From Parvibaculum sp. (GTDB lineage Bacteria; Pseudomonadota; Alphaproteobacteria; Parvibaculales; Parvibaculaceae): a stretch of 64,000 nt of DNA. Of this stretch, positions 19,634 through 27,764 are shown piece after piece. Every line of letters begins with the position of its first letter. The stretch's first letter is position 1. The notes beneath the pieces are model-generated. The model was not told where the DNA came from. It saw only the letters and a list, made by a program, of their open reading frames with translations, and ran no database searches. The stretch is from contig JAHBYL010000002.1 of assembly GCA_019635955.1 (NCBI GenBank), positions 1 to 64,000 on the forward strand. Direction: 5' to 3'. The translations under genes were made by a program, and so were the position numbers.

Positions 19634-20664
19634 GCCGCCTCCCGCCAGCCGAGCATGCTGTCCGCGACGCGCGATGCGCCGAGCCCGTCGACCAGTGCCA
19701 TTCCCTTTGCCGCCATCGCCTGCCGCTCCCCCTCCGCCTGCCACAAGGCGGCGATCTGCCGGGCGAGCTTGTCCTCATCGAGCGCCACCATCTCGCCTGC
19801 GAAACCGCACATCCCGTCCGCCGCAAGCGCCTTCACGGCGAGCGACTGGTTCTCGGCGATGGACACGACAAGCGAGGGCAGCCCGATGCAAAGCGCCTCG
19901 AAAAGCGTGGCGCCGCCGCCGCATATGGCAAGCCCTGCGCCCGCCATCAAATCCGCGAGGCGGGGCGGCGCGACATGGAGGTGGAGGTAGGGCATATCCG
20001 CCCGCAGCGCCTCGAGCGCAGCACGATGCGGATTGGCCGGTCCGATCACCGCATCGACGGGCACGCCGGGGCACGCCTTGGCCAGCGCTCGCAAGGCAAG
20101 CTCTGTCGCGTTCGGTGCATCCGCACCGCCGAAGCTCACGAAAATCCGGGCGCCTGCCTGCGTCCGCGCCTCGCGCGCGGCCCGGAACTCCGGCCGGAGC
20201 AGGGCGAAGCGGGGGCCGAGCAACAACAAGGCGGCAGGCGGCACGAGCGGGCGCCACAGCGCCTCATGGTCGGGAAAATAATTCTGGTCATGGAGCACGT
20301 CGCAGCGATGCTGCCGGTCCGCCGGCCCGCCAATGACGCAGATGCGCCGCGCGGCGGGTGCGACCGCCGCCTCCCAATGCCGTTCGATCCCGTAATGATC
20401 GGTAACGAGCCAGTCGGCCCTGCCCCCCTCCGCCGCAATGTCGCGGGTCGCCACGGCATCGGCCCCCATGTCCATCTCGGGCGGCAGCAGGCGCAGGCCA
20501 TGCCCCCGGGCGCGGATCGTCTCGCCCATATGGCCCTTGAGTTCGCGGCAGACGAAAAGCGAGGCCCCGCCCCGGGCGCCAAGCGCATCCGCCAGCGTCA
20601 GGCAGCGCATGACGTGACCGGCACCGATCTTGGCCGAAGCATCTGCGCGAAAGACGATGTTCAT
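19630..20664 (-). CDS. pseG: UDP-2,4-diacetamido-2,4,6-trideoxy-beta-L-altropyranose hydrolase
   Basis: The 344-residue protein starts MNIVFRADASAKIGAGHVMR, the PseG signature, whose His in GAGHVMR is the catalytic residue in the studied homologue. It belongs to the GT-B/MurG-like fold and removes UDP from the bacillosamine-like altropyranose, giving the free sugar for PseI. The C-terminal half has the nucleotide-binding block ICGGGATLFEALCIGLP. Start 20664 was chosen over an in-frame ATG 15 nt further 5' because the motif then begins directly. It is divergent from pseI, and 113 bp separate the two starts. Confidence 0.93.
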   Translation of the reverse strand: MNIVFRADASAKIGAGHVMRCLTLADALGARGGASLFVCRELKGHMGETIRARGHGLRLLPPEMDMGADAVATRDIAAEGGRADWLVTDHYGIERHWEAAVAPAARRICVIGGPADRQHRCDVLHDQNYFPDHEALWRPLVPPAALLLLGPRFALLRPEFRAAREARTQAGARIFVSFGGADAPNATELALRALAKACPGVPVDAVIGPANPHRAALEALRADMPYLHLHVAPPRLADLMAGAGLAICGGGATLFEALCIGLPSLVVSIAENQSLAVKALAADGMCGFAGEMVALDEDKLARQIAALWQAEGERQAMAAKGMALVDGLGASRVADSMLGWREAA

Positions 20665-20777
20665 GGGCCCGCTTGGCATTTCGTAAAGATTTCCGTGGCA
20701 ATGTAAGGTTAACGGATCAACAACCCGTAAACAGCCGGGATTTGCCGGCAAGGGTCCGGGGAGCGCAGAAATCAGCC

Positions 20778-21821
20778 ATGAAGATCGCAAACCGCCCGAT
20801 CGGCCGGAGCGAGGCCCCTTTCATCATCGCGGAAATGTCCGGCAACCATAACCAGTCGCTGGACCGGGCGCTCGCCATCGTGGATGCGGCGGCGGATGCG
20901 GGCGCCCATGCGCTGAAGCTCCAGACCTATACGGCCGACACGATGACGCTCGATCTGACGACGGGCGAGTTCTTCATCGACGATCCGAAAAGCCTCTGGA
21001 AGGGGCATACGGCGCATGGGCTCTACCAGCAGGCCTATACACCCTGGGAATGGCACGGGCCCATCTTCGAGCATGCGAAGAAGCGCGGCATGATCGCCTT
21101 TTCCTCGCCCTTCGATGACAGCGCGGTGGACTTCCTCGAGACGCTCGACGTGCCCTGCTACAAGATCGCCTCCTTCGAGGTGACGGACCTGCCGCTGATC
21201 CGCAAGGCGGCGAGGACGGGCAAGCCTCTCATCATGTCGACCGGCATGGCGAGCATCGCCGATCTCGGCGAGGCGGTGGAAGCCGCGCGGAGCGCGGGCT
21301 GCAGGGATCTCGTGCTGCTGAAATGCACGAGCACCTATCCCGCGACGCCCGACAACACGAATATCGCAACCATCCCCCATATGCGCGACCTCTTCCAATG
21401 CGAGGTCGGCCTCTCCGACCACACGATGGGGATCGGCGTGGCGGTGGCCGCGGTGGCGCTCGGCGCAAGCGTCATCGAAAAACATTTCACGCTGGCCCGC
21501 GCCGATGGCGGCGTCGATTCCGCCTTCTCGATGGAACCTGCGGAGATGGCCGCGCTCGTCGCGGAAACGGAACGCGCCTGGCAGGCGCTGGGAGAGGTGC
21601 GCTACGGCCCGACGGATGCGGAAGCCCGCGCCGTCACGCGCCGCCGCTCGCTCTATATCGGCGAGGACATGAAGGCGGGCGACATACTGACCGAGAAGAC
21701 GCTCCGCCGCATCCGCCCTGGCCTCGGATTGCCGCCGAAATTCTACGAGGAGCTGCTCGGCCGCCCCGTGACGCGCGATGTCGCCAAGGGCACGCCGGTG
21801 AGCTGGGATATCGTCGGATGA
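20778..21821 (+). CDS. pseI: Pseudaminic acid synthase
   Basis: The 347-residue protein is a NeuB-family synthase: FIIAEMSGNHNQSLDRALAI opens a TIM barrel, KLQTYTADTMTLD follows, and the C-terminal SAF/antifreeze-like domain is seen as SLYIGEDMKAGDILTEKTLR. It condenses the hexose released by PseG with phosphoenolpyruvate to give pseudaminic acid. The ATG at 20778 removes an upstream open stretch without family similarity. Its TGA overlaps the methyltransferase ATG. The intergenic region with pseG holds a GGTTAAC sequence that fits the CtrA consensus only poorly. Confidence 0.95.
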   Translation: MKIANRPIGRSEAPFIIAEMSGNHNQSLDRALAIVDAAADAGAHALKLQTYTADTMTLDLTTGEFFIDDPKSLWKGHTAHGLYQQAYTPWEWHGPIFEHAKKRGMIAFSSPFDDSAVDFLETLDVPCYKIASFEVTDLPLIRKAARTGKPLIMSTGMASIADLGEAVEAARSAGCRDLVLLKCTSTYPATPDNTNIATIPHMRDLFQCEVGLSDHTMGIGVAVAAVALGASVIEKHFTLARADGGVDSAFSMEPAEMAALVAETERAWQALGEVRYGPTDAEARAVTRRRSLYIGEDMKAGDILTEKTLRRIRPGLGLPPKFYEELLGRPVTRDVAKGTPVSWDIVG

Positions 21822-22735
21822 GCTTCGACGATTATTTCACGCGCCGCCGCGAGATGGCAGCACTCGCCGTCTCTGCTTTCGGCAAGGGCGAGAATGTGGT
21901 GAACACGCTTCTCGCGCGCTTCCCCGGCGCGAAGCAGGAGGCGATCGAGCTTGCCTATGAACTTCAGGCCGGAACCTATACCGCGAACCGCGACAAGGAG
22001 ACGGCGCGCGCTTATCGCCGCGAGCAGCATGCAATTCTCCTGAAGGAGGTAATGCCGCGTGCCGCCGCGCAAGAGGGCGCCTCCCTGCTCGATGCCGGCA
22101 CGGGCGAAGGCACCGGCTGGTACGGTTTCGACTTCGCCGCCTCGCCGGTCACAATGCTTCACGCCGTCGATATCAGCCTCAACAGGCTTTCCTTTGTGCC
22201 GGAGAATGTGACCGCACCGCCGGCCTCACTGGTGCCGGTGCGCGCCGATCTTCGCGACATGCCGTATCATCCGCATTCCTTCGACCTCGTCGTGACCATG
22301 CATGCGATCGAGCCGAATGGCGGCCATGAGCATGAGATCGTAGCTTCGCTCGCCGCGCTCTCCTCCGACCTTCTCTGCCTCTTCGAGCCCGACTACCGGG
22401 CCGCTTCTCCGGAAGGAAAGGCGCGGATGGAAAAGCTCGGTTATGCGCTGGAGATTTTCGAAGCGGCGGCGGCCCTCACCGATTTCGAGGTGCTGTTCCG
22501 ACGGCCGTTCGACGCCTCCCCCAACCCGCTGAATCCCACCTCGGTGCTCTGCCTGAAGCGCAAAGGGGGCGGCCGTGCCGGGCTCCGCCGCAAGTCGCCG
22601 CTCTCCGGCCTCGATCTTGCTCACAAGGGCGACCATCTGGCCGAGCAAGGGGCGGGCGCAAGCGCCGTCTTCCCAATTCTTTCCGGGGTCGAATGCCTGC
22701 GCCGCAGCGATGCGGTGATGAAGATCATCCGCTGA
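21818..22735 (+). CDS. SAM-dependent class I methyltransferase of the nonulosonate locus
   Basis: The 305-residue protein starts MSFDDYFTRRREMAALAVSA and is coupled to pseI by an ATGA overlap. The SAM-binding motif I is LLDAGTGEGTGWYGF near residue 90, with an acidic DIS at motif II and FDLVVTMHAIEPNGGHEHE at motif IV. The C-terminal 60 residues carry PLNPTSVLCLKRK and an extra domain whose role I do not recognise. Coupling to pseI suggests it methylates the nonulosonic acid or its precursor. O- or N-methylation cannot be told from the sequence. Confidence 0.85.
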   Translation: MSFDDYFTRRREMAALAVSAFGKGENVVNTLLARFPGAKQEAIELAYELQAGTYTANRDKETARAYRREQHAILLKEVMPRAAAQEGASLLDAGTGEGTGWYGFDFAASPVTMLHAVDISLNRLSFVPENVTAPPASLVPVRADLRDMPYHPHSFDLVVTMHAIEPNGGHEHEIVASLAALSSDLLCLFEPDYRAASPEGKARMEKLGYALEIFEAAAALTDFEVLFRRPFDASPNPLNPTSVLCLKRKGGGRAGLRRKSPLSGLDLAHKGDHLAEQGAGASAVFPILSGVECLRRSDAVMKIIR

Positions 22736-22748
22736 AGGACGAATTCCG

Positions 22749-22764
22749 GTAACCCGGAATTAAC
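22749..22764 (+). promoter_or_regulatory. Candidate CtrA box upstream of the first sugar-phosphate transferase gene
   Basis: GTAA-N7-TTAAC (22749-22764), followed by C, matches TTAA-N7-TTAAC at eight of nine positions. It lies in the short gap after the methyltransferase stop and about 90 bp before the likely GTG start of the next gene. This supports a promoter here and a start downstream of the TTG at 22770. Confidence 0.45.
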
Positions 22765-22853
22765 CACGATTGCCCGCTCAAAACGGGACATCGCAGGCTG
22801 GCGCACAACTTGCGCTCTCACGAACCAACTGTCGCAATCGGATACAAGTTGGC

Positions 22854-24419
22854 GTGAGTATCGTGACCGCAATCGAAAACCACATTCCGGCCTTCAGCAC
22901 GGCGACCCCCGTCGCCGCCCCCTCCGTCGAAGGCCTCCAGGGCGCCTATCGCGAGGTGGAGAGCAAGGGCACGCGGCTCACCCCGCTTGCCGACCGCTTC
23001 ATGCTGCTGGTGGGCGACCTTAGCGCGCTGGCGCTTGCCCAGCTTCTCGCTGCCTCCATCGCCTTCGGCGTCAATGTGCAGATTTTCAATACGGAATTCG
23101 GCGCATTCCAGACCGAAGAGCTGATTTCCCGCATCCTCACCATCGGTTTTCTCGTGATGCTGCCAATCCTCTGGTGGGCGGCGAAGGGGCACTATTCGAA
23201 GCGCACGCCCTTCTGGTCGGAGGCCAAGGAAATCGTGAAGGCCGTGGCGCTTGTGGCCCTGGTGGACGGCTTCCTGCAATACATCACCAAGGATTATTTC
23301 TCCCGCCTCTGGATGCTTCAGGCCTGGGCCTGGGCGCTGCTGTTCCTGCCCATGACCCGTATCGGGATGAGACATGTCCTGAAGCGGTACGGCAGCTGGA
23401 CCGCGCCCGTGCTGCTGATCGGCTCGAAGGAGAACACCGACGACGCCGCGCAAGTGCTCGAGGACGAGCCCTATCTGGGCTACGAGATTGCCGGCGCGAT
23501 CGACCTCGGTGAACTGACGTCGGAGGAAAACGCCGCGCGCCCCACCAGCCTGCTCTATCAGGCCGGCGGCCAGCTCTCCGCCGCGCTGAAGCTCGCCTGC
23601 GACCGCCATGGCGCCCGCTTTGTCGTGCTCGCCCCCTCGCCCGAGGAGATGGGCCGCCTCGATCACATCCTGCGCGCGCTGCACCGCGCCCGCATCGCCT
23701 TCTCGATCATCCCGCCGGTGAAGGGCATCGGCGTCATGGCGCTCGAGACGGGCAATTTCTTCAGCCACGACCTCGTGATGCTGACGCTGGCCGATAATCT
23801 GAACCGGCCCATGTCGCGCATCGTGAAGCGGAGCTTCGACCTCGTTGTGGCAAGCCTTGCGCTCGCCGTGCTTGCACCCTTCTTCTGGATCGTTTCCATG
23901 CTGATCCGTCTCGATGACGGTCCGGCCTTCTTCGCCCATCGCCGCGTCGGCGAGAAGGGCCGCGAATTCATGTGCCGGAAATTCCGCACCATGCATGTCG
24001 ACGGCGATGCAATCCTGAAGGCACATCTGGAGAGCAACCCGCAGGCCGCCGCGGAATGGGCGCGCGACCAGAAGCTCCGCGACGATCCTCGCGTGACGGC
24101 GGTCGGCGAATTCCTGCGCAAGACGAGCCTCGACGAGCTGCCGCAGCTCATCAATGTGATCCGCGGCGAGATGAGCCTTGTGGGGCCCCGCCCGGTGACC
24201 TATTCGGAAGTGCTGCGCTATGGCGAGGACGCGGAATATTACCTCTCCGCGAAACCCGGCATCACCGGCCTCTGGCAGGTGAGTGGCCGCAACGAGACGA
24301 CCTATATGCGCCGCGTCGAGCTCGACGCCTGGTATGTGAAGAACTGGTCGCTCTGGCAGGACATCGCCATCATGTTCAAGACGTTTCCGGCCGTTCTGCT
24401 GCGCCGCGGCGCCTGCTGA
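22854..24419 (+). CDS. Polyprenyl-phosphate sugar-1-phosphate transferase (WbaP/WcaJ-like)
   Basis: The protein (about 521 residues from GTG 22854; TTG 22770 and GTG 22863 are other possible starts) initiates a lipid-linked oligosaccharide. It has four to five N-terminal membrane helices, a CoA-binding-like central domain (VLLIGSKENTDDAAQVLEDE), and a C-terminal catalytic bac_transf domain with KRSFDLVVASLALAVL, the KFRTMHVDG block and SLDELPQLINVIRGEMSLVG. This core attaches a hexose-1-phosphate to undecaprenyl phosphate. A second such enzyme is at 38777. Its closeness to the nonulosonate genes suggests a separate glycan, but it could also serve the polysaccharide locus. Confidence 0.92.
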   Translation: MSIVTAIENHIPAFSTATPVAAPSVEGLQGAYREVESKGTRLTPLADRFMLLVGDLSALALAQLLAASIAFGVNVQIFNTEFGAFQTEELISRILTIGFLVMLPILWWAAKGHYSKRTPFWSEAKEIVKAVALVALVDGFLQYITKDYFSRLWMLQAWAWALLFLPMTRIGMRHVLKRYGSWTAPVLLIGSKENTDDAAQVLEDEPYLGYEIAGAIDLGELTSEENAARPTSLLYQAGGQLSAALKLACDRHGARFVVLAPSPEEMGRLDHILRALHRARIAFSIIPPVKGIGVMALETGNFFSHDLVMLTLADNLNRPMSRIVKRSFDLVVASLALAVLAPFFWIVSMLIRLDDGPAFFAHRRVGEKGREFMCRKFRTMHVDGDAILKAHLESNPQAAAEWARDQKLRDDPRVTAVGEFLRKTSLDELPQLINVIRGEMSLVGPRPVTYSEVLRYGEDAEYYLSAKPGITGLWQVSGRNETTYMRRVELDAWYVKNWSLWQDIAIMFKTFPAVLLRRGAC

Positions 24420-24422
24420 CGC

Positions 24423-24707
24423 CTAGAGAACCTCGCCATTGCCGGATGCGCCGTCCTTTGCCGGGCGGCGCATTCGCCTTTTCGCCTGCCAGCCCTGCCA
24501 GCGGCGGCCGACCCGCACGATTGTGACGCGCCGCCAGCGCCGCCCGCGCGGATTGTCGATGGTAAGGATGGTCAGCCCGATGGGAATGGCCGCAGGCCCC
24601 GGTGGCCCCGGAATGAAGCCGAGGATAAAAAGGGATACCCCGACCCCGATCCGTCCCGTGCGGCTTTTCGGCACGGGGATCCGGTATTTGCCGAATCTTA
24701 TCTTCAT
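24423..24707 (-). CDS. Small membrane protein, arginine-rich C-terminus
   Basis: The 94-residue protein starts MKIRFGKYRIPVPKS at 24707 with AGGTG 8 nt upstream; a GTG three codons earlier is possible. A single hydrophobic stretch, VGVSLFILGFIPGPPGPAAIPIG (residues about 22-44), is rich in Pro and Gly, and the tail is basic (NPRGRRWRRVTIVRVGRRW). I do not recognise a named family with confidence. The layout suggests an inner-membrane protein with a cytoplasmic basic tail. It converges on the preceding sugar-phosphate transferase gene with only 3 bp between stops. Confidence 0.55.
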   Translation of the reverse strand: MKIRFGKYRIPVPKSRTGRIGVGVSLFILGFIPGPPGPAAIPIGLTILTIDNPRGRRWRRVTIVRVGRRWQGWQAKRRMRRPAKDGASGNGEVL

Positions 24708-24831
24708 CCATGACACCTGTTGAGCGGCGGGAATCCGCCATCGTTACACGGAGAGAGCGGAACCTTATACGCTCCGGAACGCCGGAACCGGCGCGCCGAT
24801 ATGTGGGGCGCCAAACAAACTAATTGAAGAA

Positions 24832-24858
24832 GACGCCATGTTGACAAAATATGGTGTC
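24832..24858. promoter_or_regulatory. Inverted repeat over a TTGACA element, before the di-iron hydrolase-like gene
   Basis: GACGCCAT (24832-24839) and ATGGTGTC (24851-24858) are inverted with one mismatch around a spacer that contains TTGACA (24841-24846). It lies 33 bp before the next start codon. A repressor site overlapping a -35 element is a plausible reading; no good -10 is evident. Confidence 0.35.
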
Positions 24859-24890
24859 CTGAAACGGGAATTCATGGATTGGGGCGAGAG

Positions 24891-25751
24891 ATGACCGCCG
24901 AGAACGCGACCCCGAGCCAAAGCCGGAGCAGGCTCACATTCACTGCGAGGAACATCCGCTTCGAGGGGGGCGAGCATCGCTATTGGTACAATGGCGACCC
25001 TGCGGTTTCCGCTTATTTCAACGCGCTGTCGGCGCTCTTCCCCGCGGGTGAGACCTTCTTCTGCGATTCCGTGCGCGCGCTGCGCCACGAAGCGAAGGAC
25101 CCGAAGCTGCAGGCCGAGATCAAGGAATTCCTCGCGCAGGAGGCGATCCATTCCCGCGAGCACCATCTCTACAACAAGCGCATTTCGGGTTTCGGCTATC
25201 CGATGGAGAAGCTCGAGCAGCGTTCGGCGGACATGCAGAAGATCGGCTACATGCTGCCGAAGAAGCTGCAGCTCGGCCTGACGGTTGCGCTGGAGCACTA
25301 CACGACCATCATCTCGGACTGCCTGATCGGGGTACGAGATCATCTGCGCGAAAGCGTCGCGCCAAAGGACTATGAGTTCTGGATCTGGCATTCCATCGAG
25401 GAGACCGAGCATAAATCGGTTGCCTTCGATTTGCTGAAATCGACGACCTCGCCACTGGGCTTCTACCTCATCCGGGTCTTTTCGCTTTTTGCGACCACGC
25501 TGAGCTTCAACGCGATCCTGATGTGGCATATCTGGACCCTGTTGAAGGTGGACGGGCTGCAATGGAACCCGAAAATGTGGGGTCGCGTCTTGCGCTACCA
25601 ATGGGTCTTTCCGGGCGCCTGGCGCGTCTGTGCCCCGGCATGGTTTGCCTGGTTGAAGCCCGGCTTCCACCCTTGGGACCACGATAATCGCGAGCTCGTC
25701 GCCGTATGGAAGGCAGAGCACGGCGAGACGGACACGACCACTGCCGCCTGA
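24891..25751 (+). CDS. Predicted metal-dependent hydrolase (PF10118 family)
   Basis: The 286-residue protein starts MTAENATPSQS. It matches the PF10118 family of predicted metal-dependent hydrolases, with ferritin-like helices that carry the metal ligands: FLAQEAIHSREHH, VALEHYTTIISD and WHSIEETEHKSVAFD give a Glu/His set suited to a di-iron centre. A membrane-like segment (LIRVFSLFATTLSFNAILMWHIWTL region, about 200-222) and a WFAWLKPGFHPW block follow. The substrate of the family is not known. It sits next to the metallo-beta-lactamase-fold gene, convergent with it. Confidence 0.8.
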   Translation: MTAENATPSQSRSRLTFTARNIRFEGGEHRYWYNGDPAVSAYFNALSALFPAGETFFCDSVRALRHEAKDPKLQAEIKEFLAQEAIHSREHHLYNKRISGFGYPMEKLEQRSADMQKIGYMLPKKLQLGLTVALEHYTTIISDCLIGVRDHLRESVAPKDYEFWIWHSIEETEHKSVAFDLLKSTTSPLGFYLIRVFSLFATTLSFNAILMWHIWTLLKVDGLQWNPKMWGRVLRYQWVFPGAWRVCAPAWFAWLKPGFHPWDHDNRELVAVWKAEHGETDTTTAA

Positions 25752-25754
25752 GCC

Positions 25755-26522
25755 TCAGCCGCGGAGCAGAAGCCATGCATTGCAGATCTCGATCATCCGC
25801 TCCCGCCCGAAACTCGGATCATGCCCGCCATGAACGGTCGCGACCTCCATGTCGCGCAGCCGTTTGATCGTCCGCCGGTAGGCCGCGATGTCGGAACCCG
25901 GCAGATCATCGAGCAGCGGCCCGTCATAGATCGCATCGCCCGAGAAGAGCGTGTTGGTCGCCGCCTCATATAGCCCGATCGAGCCCGGCGAATGACCCGG
26001 CAGATGAAACACCGAAAAATGCCGGTCGCCGAGATCGATCAGGTCGCCCTCCCCCACCGTTCCCGTCGCCTCGACGGAGCGCACCTTGTAGGCGGCGATG
26101 TCGTAGCCCTCATGCGGCAGCGCATCGACAAGCGCGCCCGCGCCTTGCGAAAGCCCGTAGCCCGCAAGGCTCTCCCGGATATCCGCCGGAAAGCGCGCCA
26201 TATCGAGCGCCGCGAACTCGCGATAGTCGCGCATGAGTGGCGCCTCGATCTCATGCATGAGACGGCAATCGAACTCATGGAACGAGCCCACATGGTCGTA
26301 ATGGATGTGGGTCGCGACCGCCGTGACCGGCTTTGACGTGAGTTTGGCAACCTCCGCCCGGAGCGAGGCGACGCCCGTGCCCGTATCGATAAGAAGGTCG
26401 CGGTCCCGGCCCGCCACATGCCAGATGTTGCAGCGAATGAAGGGATGGACATGGGGCTCGTAAAGGAGCGTCACCCCATCGCCGAAGGACTGCGTCTCGA
26501 ACCAGCGATCGGCGATTTTCAT
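25755..26522 (-). CDS. Metallo-beta-lactamase-fold hydrolase
   Basis: The 255-residue protein starts MKIADRWFETQSFGDGV at 26522, with AAGGGA upstream. The metal-binding motif is THIHYDHVGS (residues about 82-91), with further ligands in FHLPGHSPGS, LFSGDAIYDG and VHGGHDPSFG. This is the glyoxalase II or quorum-quenching type of arrangement, so candidate substrates include thioesters and lactones. The HxHxDH motif has Tyr between the two parts, as in several lactonases. That it lies 1 kb from an acyl-homoserine-lactone synthase locus may be chance; no operon link exists. Confidence 0.85.
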   Translation of the reverse strand: MKIADRWFETQSFGDGVTLLYEPHVHPFIRCNIWHVAGRDRDLLIDTGTGVASLRAEVAKLTSKPVTAVATHIHYDHVGSFHEFDCRLMHEIEAPLMRDYREFAALDMARFPADIRESLAGYGLSQGAGALVDALPHEGYDIAAYKVRSVEATGTVGEGDLIDLGDRHFSVFHLPGHSPGSIGLYEAATNTLFSGDAIYDGPLLDDLPGSDIAAYRRTIKRLRDMEVATVHGGHDPSFGRERMIEICNAWLLLRG

Positions 26523-26664
26523 GGGGCATCCCTTGCTCACGGCGGAAATCCGGCCCGGGAAGTCTGGGCGCCCCCCGCCCCGCCGTCAATTCGCGTGCAG
26601 AACGCCGGTTGGCCGGACAGCAGAGGCTGCCGCCCGGCCGACGCATACAGGCGAAGCGGAAGGA

Positions 26665-27255
26665 TCAGAGGAAGAGGGAGGCAATCCCCATCGAGCCGAC
26701 CGCCAGGAAAACGCCATAGGCGACAGGCACGAGCTTCCGGAACTTCCGCTGCTTCCAGAAACGGCGCGCGGCCTTGGGCGGGAGGATTGCCGAAAGACCG
26801 AGCATGCCGTCCTGATCGTCTTCCTCGTCGTCGAGAATGCGCACCTGCGCCGCAATGACCGCGCCGCGATGCGTGACGAGCCTTGCGCATTTGATCTCGC
26901 CCGCGATGCGGCTCGACGAACGCAGGATGACCTCTCCCGCGCAATCGAGCGAGCCGTCGAATGTGCCCGCGATTTCGGCGCGCAAGACGGAAGCCTGACC
27001 TTCAACGCGGCCGGTCGCACCGATCGAGAGTTGAGTGGCTCTCAGATCGGCATTCACTGCCGCGCCATCGACGAACATCGCCCCCTGAGTCTCGAAGGAA
27101 CCTTCGAGCACGCTGTTCTCGCCGATGGTGATGTCTTCATTGCCCGCGCGCAGTAGCCGGACCGGCATGTCGCTCCGGCGCTGATTCGCCGCCTCATGCT
27201 TCGTACCCGGCTGATCGGCCGAAACCGATGCCTTGATCGTTTCGCTGAGTGACAC
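26665..27255 (-). CDS. Bactofilin-like polymer-forming protein with C-terminal membrane anchor
   Basis: The 196-residue protein uses a GTG start at 27255, set by GAGGAG 7 nt upstream. Its central region has regular beta-helix repeats (ITIGENSVLEGSFETQGAMF, GRVEGQASVLRAEIAGTFDG, GEVILRSSSRIAGEIKC), the bactofilin fold that self-assembles into filaments. Unusually it has an acidic linker (ILDDEEDDQDG) and a C-terminal hydrophobic helix (VPVAYGVFLAVGSMGIASLFL), which would fix it to the inner membrane. Classical bactofilins have their short membrane-associating segment at the N-terminus. A role in shape or envelope organisation is inferred from the fold. Confidence 0.8.
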   Translation of the reverse strand: MSLSETIKASVSADQPGTKHEAANQRRSDMPVRLLRAGNEDITIGENSVLEGSFETQGAMFVDGAAVNADLRATQLSIGATGRVEGQASVLRAEIAGTFDGSLDCAGEVILRSSSRIAGEIKCARLVTHRGAVIAAQVRILDDEEDDQDGMLGLSAILPPKAARRFWKQRKFRKLVPVAYGVFLAVGSMGIASLFL

Positions 27256-27554
27256 GTTTCATCTCCTCTTCGCATGTATCGCAAACCGTCATGCGACCGA
27301 AGCCGATCGCATGCGTGCAAGCCTGCGCCCATGTCGCTGTAAATTCTCTTGCCAGAAACAGGAGATGGGTCCGGAACGGCGTGAAGTGTGGCGCAGTCCC
27401 GGCCGGAATGGAGAGAATGAGCGGAGCCCGTTTACTCGGCTATCGGTCTCTTCCGATATAGGTAACGAGCTGCTTCTCCATTTACTTCGGATTTCTGACA
27501 GAACAAGGACCGCGTGAAACACAAGAGTGCAGCCATTGTCTAATCCTGCCCCTC
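27256..27554. other. Intergenic region, no gene seen
   Basis: About 300 bp between the bactofilin-like gene and the 69-codon ORF. It holds the GAGGAG ribosome site of the former and small antisense-type frames without family character. I see no RNA gene or clear terminator. Confidence 0.5.
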
Positions 27555-27764
27555 CTATTCGCCATTCTCTTCCGCTAAGAGTGACACTTCACGAGCTGCC
27601 GTCGCCAATAGGCGACGGCAGTAGAGGAGATCCTCAAACGGCACCGCATCTTCAAGTGCGATGAGACGGCACTGGACAGTAAGGAGATCTGACAAGACCT
27701 CCTGGACGACAGAGCGCGTTTCAGCATCTCTGGCAGCACGGCGCCTTTGACGGCGGGTCGTCAT
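27555..27764 (-). CDS. Small hypothetical protein, coupled to the oxygenase gene of the quorum-sensing operon
   Basis: The 69-residue ORF has its ATG overlapping the oxygenase stop (ATGA at 27764-27761), which points to translational coupling and supports it as a real gene. The protein has a very basic N-terminus (TTRRQRRRAARDAETR) and then amphipathic helices with Leu repeats (VLSDLLTVQCRLIALED, FEDLLYCRRLLATAARE). No signal peptide or membrane helix is seen. I do not recognise a family. It could be a partner subunit or regulator of the oxygenase, or a DNA-binding helix pair; none of this is shown by the sequence. Confidence 0.6.
   Translation of the reverse strand: MTTRRQRRRAARDAETRSVVQEVLSDLLTVQCRLIALEDAVPFEDLLYCRRLLATAAREVSLLAEENGE

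Noticed and set aside
27289-27522. A 77-codon minus-strand ORF between the bactofilin-like gene and the quorum-sensing operon
   Set aside because: No ribosome site, no recognisable motif, and a composition like random high-GC frames.
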